NCBI GenBank assembly: GCA_964534315.1
Contig: CAZHOV010000218.1
Span: 1 to 7,878, forward strand
Length of the DNA: 7,878 nucleotides
Direction: 5' to 3'
Source of the DNA: CAZHOV01 sp964534315
Lineage (GTDB): Bacteria; Bacteroidota; Bacteroidia; Chitinophagales; Saprospiraceae
Position numbers and translations under genes: made by a program. Shown in pieces: positions 1 through 6,274 of the stretch. The number at the start of each line of letters is the position of its first letter. The first letter of the stretch is position 1. The notes beneath the pieces were generated by a model that saw only the letters and a program-made list of their open reading frames with translations, searched no databases and was not told the DNA's origin.

Positions 1-603
1 AGGGCAGATGTGCATGGCATTGATTGCTTCTTCTTCTGTTAATTTTGCTTCCTTTTCATAGTCAACCGCTACCTCGGTCTCATTACCTCGATCTTTAAAG
101 GAAAACACATTTTGACCGTCTTTGGTCTTGATTTCTTCGACACATCTGCGGCAGCGGATACAACGATTATGCTCAATGACCATTCGTTTGGGCCGGTAGT
201 CGATTAACCGATCTACAAAAAGGTGGGGGAAGCGGGACATGGAAACGCCCATTTGATAGCCCAGTCCCTGTAGATCACAATCTCCACTTTTTTCGCAGGA
301 AGGGCAGAAGTGGTTGCCTTCGGCAAACATCATTTCGATCACGGAACGACGCAGGTCGACCATTTCATCGGCGTTGAGTAGCACTTCAATATCTTCTTTG
401 ACCGGAGTGGTACAGGCTGCCACCGGCCGTCCGTTTACTTTTACCGTACACACGCGGCAACTGCCTAGTGGCGGATCGATATGCTCATAGTAGCATAAAG
501 AGGGAATTTCAAGCCCGATTTCACGGATGGCCTCCACCAGATTTTGGTTGGGACTGACGAAATAAGGGCGCTCGTCGATATAGATTCTAATTTTATCCTT
601 CAT
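1..603 (-). CDS. hoxU: HoxU, iron-sulfur subunit of NAD-reducing [NiFe]-hydrogenase diaphorase (3' end outside window)
   Basis: Electron-transfer subunit that links the flavin of HoxF to the hydrogenase pair HoxYH in a soluble, cytoplasmic NAD-linked enzyme. I translated 201 codons, open to the window edge. A plant-type [2Fe-2S] ferredoxin domain has Cys37, Cys49 (LGSCRVC), Cys52 and Cys64. A His/Cys cluster motif AEGNHFCPSCEKSGDC has His98, Cys100, Cys103 and Cys109. A ferredoxin-like motif CIRCRRC has Cys148, 151 and 154, with the likely fourth ligand at Cys200 in ICP. The SRFP segment after the second motif and the short total length fit HoxU of the Cupriavidus type (about 234 residues) rather than NuoG, so roughly 33 residues are missing. 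The start at 603 overlaps the hoxF end by 11 bases; an in-frame ATG at 612 would add three residues. No Shine-Dalgarno is seen, and translational coupling to hoxF is likely. hoxY and hoxH are expected to follow. Confidence 0.88.
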   Translation of the reverse strand, partial: MKDKIRIYIDERPYFVSPNQNLVEAIREIGLEIPSLCYYEHIDPPLGSCRVCTVKVNGRPVAACTTPVKEDIEVLLNADEMVDLRRSVIEMMFAEGNHFCPSCEKSGDCDLQGLGYQMGVSMSRFPHLFVDRLIDYRPKRMVIEHNRCIRCRRCVEEIKTKDGQNVFSFKDRGNETEVAVDYEKEAKLTEEEAINAMHICP

Positions 604-2317
604 GGTTTTCATTATGTTTTACAGCGAATTGATAGTCAGCAACAGCTTTTTCGAGGTCGATACCCCGGTTTTCGGCCTGTGTACTGATCAAATCGTGGAA
701 ATAATCGGGAAATTTATCTAATGCCTGAATGATCGAGTTCGGAGCAGTTTGGCCGAGCCCGCATCTGCTGGCCTGGCGCATCATTCTGCCCCAATTACGC
801 AGGTCAATCACATCCTCCGGGCCGCCAAGCGCATTTTGTATCTTTTCTAATCGTCTGTTGATGATGAAGTTACCGGCGCGGCAGGGGGTACACATGCCGC
901 AGGATTCATCTTTAAAAAATGCATTGAAGTTCTTGAGGATGTTTAATATATCTCGTTTGCTATTAAAGATCATAAATGAACCGCCGCACAGTAAATCCTC
1001 GGTACAGAGCCTTCTATTTAGTTCGGACTTATTGATTGCCTGGCCTGAAGGACCGCTGACCTGCACGTAATAGGGATCACGGGCGCCACACAAGGCGAGT
1101 AATTCGCTGACGCTCATGCCCCATTCGATTTCGTAGATTCCCGGACGGTTACAATCTCCGGAAACACTGAGTACTTTGGTACCGGTACTGGCAGGCGTAC
1201 CCAGGCTTTTGTAGAAGTGGGGCCCCAATTCAAGTACGCGAGCAGCCCCGCAGAAAGTTTCGACATTATTGACTACTGTGGGTTGTCCTAAAAATCCTTT
1301 TTCTACCGGGAAGTATTGTTTGGTTCGCGGTTCACCACGTTTCCCTTCGAGTGATTCAATGAGGGCGGTTTCTTCACCGCAAACGTATGCTCCTGCACCG
1401 AGTTGGATGCGTATATCGAAGTTGAAAGGTTCTTTAACTTGAATGTTTTCGCCCAGCCAGCCCATTTCGCGGTATTCTTCAATCACTTTTTCGAGTTTGG
1501 GCAATAGCCAGCGGTATTCTGCTCTGAGGTAAATGATGCCCAGTTCTGCACCAATGGCATAGCCACCGGCAATCATTCCTTCGATCATCAGTCCGGGCAT
1601 TTTATTCATGAGCACCCGATCTTTGTAGGTGCCGGGTTCACCTTCGTCGGCATTACAGATCAGGTAGCGGGGACCGGGGTTTTGCCGGCAAAGCTCCCAT
1701 TTGACACCGGTAGGGAAGAAGGCACCGCCTCGTCCGGAGAGGTCAGAAACTTGTATTTGCCGGATCACTTCATCAGGTGTTAGTTGTTTAAGGAGCTCCA
1801 GCGATTTGGCGGGTTTGAATTCACGGAAAAAGATGGTCTTTTCCGGCCCGGGCGTGTAGCAGATAGTGTCTTCTACCTGGTCAGCAAGTTCTTCAACAGG
1901 AACGCCGTTTTTTAATTGGCTGATGATTTTTCGCACCTTTTGTGGGGTGAGATTGGTAAAAGGGTGGAAATTGATCAATGCGGCGGGTTCTTGATCGCTC
2001 ATGCCGATACAGGCCGTATCATATAATCCAAAAGTGCCAATCGGACTTGTTTCGCCCCATTTGGCACCGGTCGCTTCTTCGAAGGCGCTGCGCACTTCCT
2101 GATAGCCTGCTTGTTGGGAGAGAATGCTGTTGTTCAGGTAAATCGTGTACTTACCTGCAGGTTTAAAGTGGAAAAAATGATAAAATGAAGCTACTCCTTC
2201 CACATCAACAACGGATAGTTCAAATTCTTCGGCTATTCGCTTGCGTTCTTCCTCGCTAATGTGCCTGTATTGGTCCTGGCTGGCCCATAGTCGGTCTAAT
2301 AGATAGGTTCGTTCCAT
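593..2317 (-). CDS. hoxF: HoxF, NADH-binding flavoprotein subunit of NAD-reducing hydrogenase with fused HoxE-like domain
   Basis: Diaphorase subunit that exchanges electrons between NAD(H) and the iron-sulfur chain through FMN; 574 residues against about 602 in the Cupriavidus protein. Residues 1-150 are a NuoE/HoxE-like thioredoxin-fold domain (ASFYHFF at 43-49). Its usual cluster cysteines are mostly gone: Asn62 stands in the first Cys region, and Cys103 is followed by Ser107 in CIGMSDQEPA. Residues from about 180 are the NuoF-like part. They contain the flavin loop GRGGAFFPTG (195-204), NADEGEPGT (222-230), GAGAYVCGEETALIES (307-322), the [4Fe-4S] ligands Cys473, Cys476 and Cys479 (ESCGMCTPCR), and Cys519 (SRCGLG). 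The loop normally reads GRGGAG or GRGGAA; Phe200 is unusual. An in-frame TAG two codons upstream of the ATG rules out a longer frame, although the Cupriavidus protein begins about 16 residues earlier. The leader has no Shine-Dalgarno. A NuoF of complex I is less likely because of the fusion and because a HoxU-type gene follows. Confidence 0.92.
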   Translation of the reverse strand: MERTYLLDRLWASQDQYRHISEEERKRIAEEFELSVVDVEGVASFYHFFHFKPAGKYTIYLNNSILSQQAGYQEVRSAFEEATGAKWGETSPIGTFGLYDTACIGMSDQEPAALINFHPFTNLTPQKVRKIISQLKNGVPVEELADQVEDTICYTPGPEKTIFFREFKPAKSLELLKQLTPDEVIRQIQVSDLSGRGGAFFPTGVKWELCRQNPGPRYLICNADEGEPGTYKDRVLMNKMPGLMIEGMIAGGYAIGAELGIIYLRAEYRWLLPKLEKVIEEYREMGWLGENIQVKEPFNFDIRIQLGAGAYVCGEETALIESLEGKRGEPRTKQYFPVEKGFLGQPTVVNNVETFCGAARVLELGPHFYKSLGTPASTGTKVLSVSGDCNRPGIYEIEWGMSVSELLALCGARDPYYVQVSGPSGQAINKSELNRRLCTEDLLCGGSFMIFNSKRDILNILKNFNAFFKDESCGMCTPCRAGNFIINRRLEKIQNALGGPEDVIDLRNWGRMMRQASRCGLGQTAPNSIIQALDKFPDYFHDLISTQAENRGIDLEKAVADYQFAVKHNENHEG

Positions 2318-2380
2318 GTTCTATGTATTAATAGGTTCGCACTCAATGATTTTAACAACCATAAGGTACGATTCTACCAA

Positions 2381-2406
2381 CACTGATGGAATGATAAATA
2401 TCAGTG
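2381..2406. promoter_or_regulatory. Inverted repeat upstream of hoxF, possible operator
   Basis: CACTGAT at 2381-2387 and ATCAGTG at 2400-2406 form a perfect 7-base inverted repeat around 12 bases. It lies 64 to 89 bases upstream of the hoxF start codon, a plausible place for a regulator. No T-run follows on either strand, so it does not look like a terminator. A match of this length can arise by chance; no regulator family is recognised. Confidence 0.3.
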
Positions 2407-2428
2407 ATTTGAGTGAGGTTTATTAGAG

Positions 2429-2468
2429 ACGGTTTAACGGTTCAACGGTTCAACGGTTCAACGGTTCA
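2429..2468. repeat. Tandem array, 5 copies of 8-base unit ACGGTTCA
   Basis: Five head-to-tail copies of an 8-base unit. The first copy reads ACGGTTTA; the other four are identical. In the phase used for the neighbouring blocks the unit is CAACGGTT. The array is non-coding and starts 112 bases upstream of the hoxF start. Near-identity of the copies suggests recent slippage or expansion. Confidence 0.95.
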
Positions 2469-2528
2469 AGAGAAAAATGAAGTATGAAAAGGGGTAGACG
2501 TTACAGCAATACATTGGATTTCTCGGCA

Positions 2529-2552
2529 CAACAGTATCAAGGTGCAACGGCA
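2529..2552. repeat. Degenerate 8-base-period block, same orientation as the 2429 array
   Basis: Three successive octamers, CAACAGTA, TCAAGGTG and CAACGGCA, resemble the CAACGGTT unit of the first array in the same orientation. A fourth, weaker copy may precede them at 2521-2528 (TCTCGGCA). Bases 2541-2550 form one arm of a perfect 10-base inverted repeat with 2608-2617. Divergence is high, so membership of the repeat family is an inference. Confidence 0.55.
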
Positions 2553-2617
2553 TAAACATAAGGAGATACCCTAAATTGTTGCACCACTGTACCATTGCAC
2601 CATTGTACCGTTGCACC
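2541..2617. repeat. Perfect 10-base inverted repeat linking two repeat blocks
   Basis: GGTGCAACGG at 2541-2550 is the exact reverse complement of CCGTTGCACC at 2608-2617, with 57 bases between. Pairing can extend outward through ACAGTATCAA (2531-2540) against the neighbouring units at about 2618-2630 if single-base bulges are allowed. In the argJ mRNA this would form a long stem-loop shortly after the stop codon. It lacks a T-run, so intrinsic termination is uncertain; 3'-end protection or attenuation is equally possible. Confidence 0.6.
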
Positions 2618-2634
2618 ATTGTATCACTGCACCG
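2579..2634. repeat. Tandem array, 7 copies of degenerate 8-base unit TTGCACCA, inverse orientation
   Basis: Seven head-to-tail octamers: TTGCACCA, CTGTACCA, TTGCACCA, TTGTACCG, TTGCACCA, TTGTATCA, CTGCACCG. Read on the minus strand the core becomes CAAYGGTR, so this is the same family as the 2429 array but inverted. The fourth base alternates strictly C, T, C, T, C, T, C, giving a higher-order 16-base period. The array ends 10 bases before the argJ stop codon. Confidence 0.9.
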
Positions 2635-2644
2635 TTAGTCCGCC

Positions 2645-3856
2645 CTATGTTGTATATACCGAATTAAATACCACGTAATCCGTAGTAAGATCGGAGCCCC
2701 AGCCCATGGATTTGGCTTTTCCATTGTGGAGATCCATTTTGACATAAAGGTGGGATTCGCGAAGGAGGCGCTTCATATAATTGCGGTCGTATTCTTGGGG
2801 GACGCCTTTTTCCAGCACTTTGATGAGCGTTTCTTCATCACCTAGATAGAGGTCTACTTTTGTGTAATCAAAGGGGATGCCTGCATTTCCGGCGGCGGCA
2901 ACAATTCTTCCCCAGTTGGGGTCACGACCATACATGGCAGCTTTAACTAGGGTAGAGTCGGAAATAGAGCGGATAAACTTGCGGGCAAGATCTTCGGAGG
3001 AAGCATTGACCACTTCATAAGTGATAAACTTCGAGGCACCCTCTCCGTCAGAGACGATCAACTTGGCCAAGTGAATCATCATCTCTTCCAGTTTTTCTTT
3101 AAATATTTTATATCCCTTGTCTTTTTTACTTTTCAATATGTCATTCCCAGCCATGCCATTTGCTAGTACCGCGACCATATCATTGGTAGAGGTATCACCA
3201 TCCACGGTGATCATGTTAAAGGACTTTTCATTGACCTCTTGTACAGTCTTCTGAAGTAACTTTGGCTCGATCGCCACATCCGTGACGATAAAAGCCAGCA
3301 TGGTGGCCATGTTGGGGTGTATCATCCCTGATCCTTTGGCAATACCGCCCATATTGACTTCATATCCGTCCAATTCAAATTCTATAAATCCTTCTTTTGC
3401 GAAGGTGTCTGTGGTAAGGATCGCATTGGCAGCGAAAGAGCCGGCATTAGATTTGGAGGATAGCTTTTTGACATTTTCCCGAATACCGGAGACAATTTCT
3501 TCGGTTGGGAATGGCTCTCCGATAATGCCTGTAGAAGCGACTAATACCATATCTTCATCGATTTCCAATTCTTCAGACATGGCTTTTACCATGGCCAGAG
3601 CGCCATCCATGCCTTGCTGTCCCGTACAGGCATTAGCGTTACCGGCATTGATCACGATGGCCTGAGCTTTACCGTTGGCAATGTTTTTCTTTGATACTTT
3701 GATGGGTTCGGCGATCACTTCATTTTGGGTAAATACTGCCGCAGCGCTGGCTGGTTTCTCAGAGTAAATGATCGCTAAATCTCGTCGCATGGACTTGATA
3801 CCGGAATGTGCTCCCCAGCACTTGATTCCCCGGACATTGGTTATGTTTTTTATCAT
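2645..3856 (-). CDS. argJ: ArgJ, glutamate N-acetyltransferase (ornithine acetyltransferase)
   Basis: Transfers the acetyl group of N-acetylornithine to glutamate, releasing ornithine and regenerating N-acetylglutamate; some members also use acetyl-CoA. The 403 residues match the usual family length. The self-cleavage site is in GMIHPNMATML, where Thr185 becomes the N-terminal nucleophile of the beta chain (alpha 1-184, beta 185-403). The oxyanion-hole pair is Thr109-Gly110 in STGIIG. Other family signatures are VINAGNANACTG (68-79), GRDPNWGRI (310-318) and the C-terminal TTDYVVFNSVYTT. The start has a weak AAGG seven bases or so upstream, the only Shine-Dalgarno-like signal in the window. 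It lies 58 bases after argC and is last in the arginine block. Whether it is mono- or bifunctional cannot be read from sequence; no argA or argE is in the window. Confidence 0.97.
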   Translation of the reverse strand: MIKNITNVRGIKCWGAHSGIKSMRRDLAIIYSEKPASAAAVFTQNEVIAEPIKVSKKNIANGKAQAIVINAGNANACTGQQGMDGALAMVKAMSEELEIDEDMVLVASTGIIGEPFPTEEIVSGIRENVKKLSSKSNAGSFAANAILTTDTFAKEGFIEFELDGYEVNMGGIAKGSGMIHPNMATMLAFIVTDVAIEPKLLQKTVQEVNEKSFNMITVDGDTSTNDMVAVLANGMAGNDILKSKKDKGYKIFKEKLEEMMIHLAKLIVSDGEGASKFITYEVVNASSEDLARKFIRSISDSTLVKAAMYGRDPNWGRIVAAAGNAGIPFDYTKVDLYLGDEETLIKVLEKGVPQEYDRNYMKRLLRESHLYVKMDLHNGKAKSMGWGSDLTTDYVVFNSVYTT

Positions 3857-3914
3857 TTTCTTACCTTAAAAGGTGTTTGGTTTTGAAAATAAGCGTATTG
3901 ACGTAGCCCAGTGA

Positions 3915-4958
3915 CTACGGGCTCAACGGCACCAGCTTCAGCCCTTCCATCTCATCCCATCCGAACAGGAGATTCATATTCTGAACAGCCTGGCCTGCGG
4001 CGCCTTTTACCAGATTATCAATAACACTAATAGTAATAATTTTATTTGTTCTTTCATCAAAAGTCACAAAAATATCNNNNNNNNNNTAGTTGGTTCCTCT
4101 GACATCTTTTATGGAAGGCGCTGATTCCCGCATTCTTATAAAAGGAGCATTTTTGTAAAACTTTTGGTAAAGTTCTTTCAACTCATTTTCGTTAACAGGG
4201 CCTGTTGGTTGAGTGTAGATGGTAGATAAAATACCTCTATCAACGGGGAGCAGGTGCGGTGTAAATTGAACAATTAACTCCTGATCGGTTAACTGGGTTA
4301 GTTTTTCCTGGATCTCAACGGTGTGCCGGTGTCGCTTTAAGCCATAAGCCTTAAAATTGTCATTTACGTTAGAAAAGTGATTGACCGGCTTAGATTTTAC
4401 GCCAGCGCCGGTAACGCCCGATTTGGAGTCAACAATAATCGTTTTCAGGTCAATGAGTTGATGTTTGACGAGTGGTGCCAGCCCCAAAATGGCACTAGTG
4501 GGATAACAGCCGGGATTAGCTACCAGAGAGGCGCTTTTTATCTCTTCCTCAAATAACTCAGGGATACCATAGGCGGCATGTTGGAAGCCTTCCTCATAGG
4601 TGTGCTCTTTATTGTACCAGGCATTGTAAGTCTCCGGAGTATTTAGGCGAAAATCGCCGGAAAGATCGACGATCTTAAAATTTTGATCCTTGTAGCGCTC
4701 TACATATTCCATAGATACGCCATGGGGTAACGCCAGGAATACTAAATCCAGCTGATACTCGTCAATCTTTTCGGCGGATACCAATTCGTGATGGGCAATA
4801 TTTTCGAAAAAAGGATGCACATCGGAAAAGCGTTTGCCTGCCTTACTTTCAGAAGTGATCAGCGCAATCTCTATTTGAGGGTGGTTACTTAAAATACGTA
4901 CTAGTTCCGATCCCGTAAATCCGGTGGCTCCTATGATTCCTATTTGTTTCTTTTTCAT
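3915..4958 (-). CDS. argC: ArgC, N-acetyl-gamma-glutamyl-phosphate reductase (contains assembly gap)
   Basis: NADPH-dependent reduction of N-acetylglutamyl phosphate to the semialdehyde, the step between ArgB and ArgD. The nucleotide-binding loop is GIIGATGFTGSELVRIL (7-23). The catalytic Cys151 sits in ANPGCYPTSA and the catalytic His is in KRHRHTVEI (probably His212). The C-terminal signature NLVKGAAGQAVQNMNLLFG follows. Length is about 347 residues, usual for type 1 ArgC. Ten Ns interrupt the codons after VRGTN; the family normally continues Tyr-Cys-Asp there, so the true protein is probably two residues shorter. The frame is kept across the gap. The leader (54 bases after argD) is A-rich with no Shine-Dalgarno. 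Confidence 0.97.
   Translation of the reverse strand: MKKKQIGIIGATGFTGSELVRILSNHPQIEIALITSESKAGKRFSDVHPFFENIAHHELVSAEKIDEYQLDLVFLALPHGVSMEYVERYKDQNFKIVDLSGDFRLNTPETYNAWYNKEHTYEEGFQHAAYGIPELFEEEIKSASLVANPGCYPTSAILGLAPLVKHQLIDLKTIIVDSKSGVTGAGVKSKPVNHFSNVNDNFKAYGLKRHRHTVEIQEKLTQLTDQELIVQFTPHLLPVDRGILSTIYTQPTGPVNENELKELYQKFYKNAPFIRMRESAPSIKDVRGTNXXXXDIFVTFDERTNKIITISVIDNLVKGAAGQAVQNMNLLFGWDEMEGLKLVPLSP
4077..4086. other. Run of 10 Ns (assembly gap) inside argC
   Basis: Ten undetermined bases. On the coding strand the flanks read AACTA before and GATATT after the gap, that is Asn, then TA plus an unknown base, then Asp-Ile. The conserved motif Asn-Tyr-Cys-Asp would need only four bases here, so ten is probably a placeholder length rather than a measured one. 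Confidence 0.98.
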
Positions 4959-5012
4959 GTTGTTATTTTTTCAAAAGCAATCAACTTAGTCTATGCTTAA
5001 CTAACATCTTCC

Positions 5013-6209
5013 TCAAGCTACTGCCTTTACCTGTTTCAATGATTTTTCAAGTACGTCAATGACTTGCTCCATATCTTCGTAAGAAATATTGAGTGGTGGT
5101 ACTAATCGCAATACATTGCCGGCGGTAGCATTAGCTAATACGCCATTGTGAAGCATTTCCTGGACTAACGGTTTGGTGTCAAAGTCAAATTCGATACCGA
5201 TCATCAGGCCAATTCCTCTGACTTGTTTAATAGAAGGTTCACGCATTTTTCCGATTCGGTTACGCAACCATTTTTCTTTTTCTAATGCTTGTTCCAGCAT
5301 ATTTTCTTCTTCCATAGCCTCGATTGCGGCCAGGGCGGCAGCGCAGACAAGTGGATTTCCTCCAAAGGTGGTACCGTGGTCCCCAAAGTCGATCGCTGAG
5401 CTCACCTTTTCATTTGAAAGAATAGCACCGATGGGTACGCCTCCTCCAAGCGCTTTGGCGAGCGTCATTATATCCGGCTGCACTTCAAAATGGTCCTTGG
5501 CAAACATCTTTCCCGTTCGTCCGATCCCGCATTGGATCTCATCGAAGATGAGCACGATGTTATGTTGATCGCACAGCTCGCGAAGCGCTCTCATAAAGCA
5601 GGGTTGAGACTCATTAATACCGCCTTCTCCCTGGATTGGTTCGATCAGAATGGCGGCAATTTCGTTATCAATAGCAGCTCTTACAGCATCCATGTCATTA
5701 AAGGGAACTTTTTTAAAACCATGAGGGATGGGGCCAAATCCTTTTTGCATTTTTGCTTTTCCCGTTGCGATAGTGGCAAGGGTACGTCCGTGGAAGGAAC
5801 CTTCGAAAGAGAGCACCGTTCCGCCCCTGCCGATACTATGGGCATATTTTCTGGCAATCTTAATCGCTCCTTCAACCGATTCCGCTCCGCTATTGGAGAA
5901 GAATACACGGTCCAGACCGGAGAGTTCTACCAACTTTTGGGAAAGTGCTACCTGAGGTTTGCTGACATAGAAATTAGATATATGAATCAACTTAGCAGCT
6001 TGTTCCTGAATGGCTTTGACTACTTTGGGATGGCAATGGCCAACACTGTTCACGGCAATTCCTGCAAGCATGTCGATGTATTCGTTGCCTTCCACATCCC
6101 AGATGCGAGCACCCTTTCCATGATCAAAAGCGAGGGGGTAGCGTTTGAAGGTAGGTAAATAATATTCAGTATCTAATTGATGGTAAGATTTATTGGTCGT
6201 TTTTTCCAT
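5013..6209 (-). CDS. argD: ArgD, acetylornithine aminotransferase (class III, PLP)
   Basis: PLP-dependent transfer of an amino group from glutamate to N-acetylglutamate semialdehyde, giving N-acetylornithine. The 398 residues are the usual length. Visible class III features are FFSNSGAE (103-110, phosphate binding), SFHGRT (138-143), IFDEIQCGIGRTGK (221-234) with Asp223 for the pyridine nitrogen, the Schiff-base Lys252 in TLAKALGGGVPIGA, GTTFGGNP (279-286), and Arg368 in LRLVPPL for substrate carboxylate. The neighbours argB and argC and the downstream argJ favour the acetylated arginine pathway. A succinylornithine or lysine-pathway (DapC) activity as well cannot be excluded. The gap to argB is 65 bases, with no Shine-Dalgarno. 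Confidence 0.96.
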   Translation of the reverse strand: MEKTTNKSYHQLDTEYYLPTFKRYPLAFDHGKGARIWDVEGNEYIDMLAGIAVNSVGHCHPKVVKAIQEQAAKLIHISNFYVSKPQVALSQKLVELSGLDRVFFSNSGAESVEGAIKIARKYAHSIGRGGTVLSFEGSFHGRTLATIATGKAKMQKGFGPIPHGFKKVPFNDMDAVRAAIDNEIAAILIEPIQGEGGINESQPCFMRALRELCDQHNIVLIFDEIQCGIGRTGKMFAKDHFEVQPDIMTLAKALGGGVPIGAILSNEKVSSAIDFGDHGTTFGGNPLVCAAALAAIEAMEEENMLEQALEKEKWLRNRIGKMREPSIKQVRGIGLMIGIEFDFDTKPLVQEMLHNGVLANATAGNVLRLVPPLNISYEDMEQVIDVLEKSLKQVKAVA

Positions 6210-6274
6210 TATTGAAAAGGTTTATGTGAGTAGTATGGTCAAAAATTTAATAGGCAATTAATTTCCTTGACCGG

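Larger units (their letters stand above)
2318..2644. other. 327-base intergenic spacer between argJ and hoxF
   Basis: No credible coding frame lies in this stretch. It separates the arginine block from the hydrogenase genes, so it should hold the end of the argJ transcript and the promoter of hoxF, but I see no textbook terminator (GC stem plus T-run) and no clear Bacteroidota promoter (TAnnTTTG with an upstream TTG). Its contents are three blocks of 8-base-period repeats, a 52-base unique segment between the first two (2469-2520), and a 7-base-arm inverted repeat nearer hoxF. These are listed separately. Confidence 0.8.

Noticed and set aside
729..1070. Plus-strand open frame of 113 codons opposite hoxF
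   Set aside because: Antisense to the conserved [4Fe-4S] part of HoxF with no recognisable product.
593..2317. Complex I NuoE-NuoF fusion
   Set aside because: The N-terminal domain has lost the cluster ligands that NuoE keeps, and the next gene is a short HoxU-type protein with the SRFP segment rather than a long NuoG.
2429..2634. CRISPR array in the argJ-hoxF gap
   Set aside because: The units are 8 bases long and directly tandem without unique spacers, so this is not a CRISPR structure.
3902..3923. Small hairpins between argC and argJ (CGTAG/CTACG and AGCCC/GGGCT)
   Set aside because: The two 5-base stems are mutually exclusive, overlap the argC stop codon and are not followed by a T-run, so no terminator is supported.
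4959..5012. TGCTTTTG upstream of argC as a promoter box
   Set aside because: It is one base off the consensus, very close to the start codon, and has no supporting upstream element; read-through from argD explains expression.
5490..6158. Long plus-strand open frame (222 codons) opposite argD
   Set aside because: It lies wholly antisense to a well-conserved aminotransferase gene, and its product shows no recognisable domain; it is a shadow of argD codon bias.
6210..6274. TAAATTTTTG upstream of argD as a Bacteroidota TAnnTTTG promoter
   Set aside because: The spacing inside the box is off and no TTG lies at the expected upstream distance; A/T-rich leaders produce such matches by chance.
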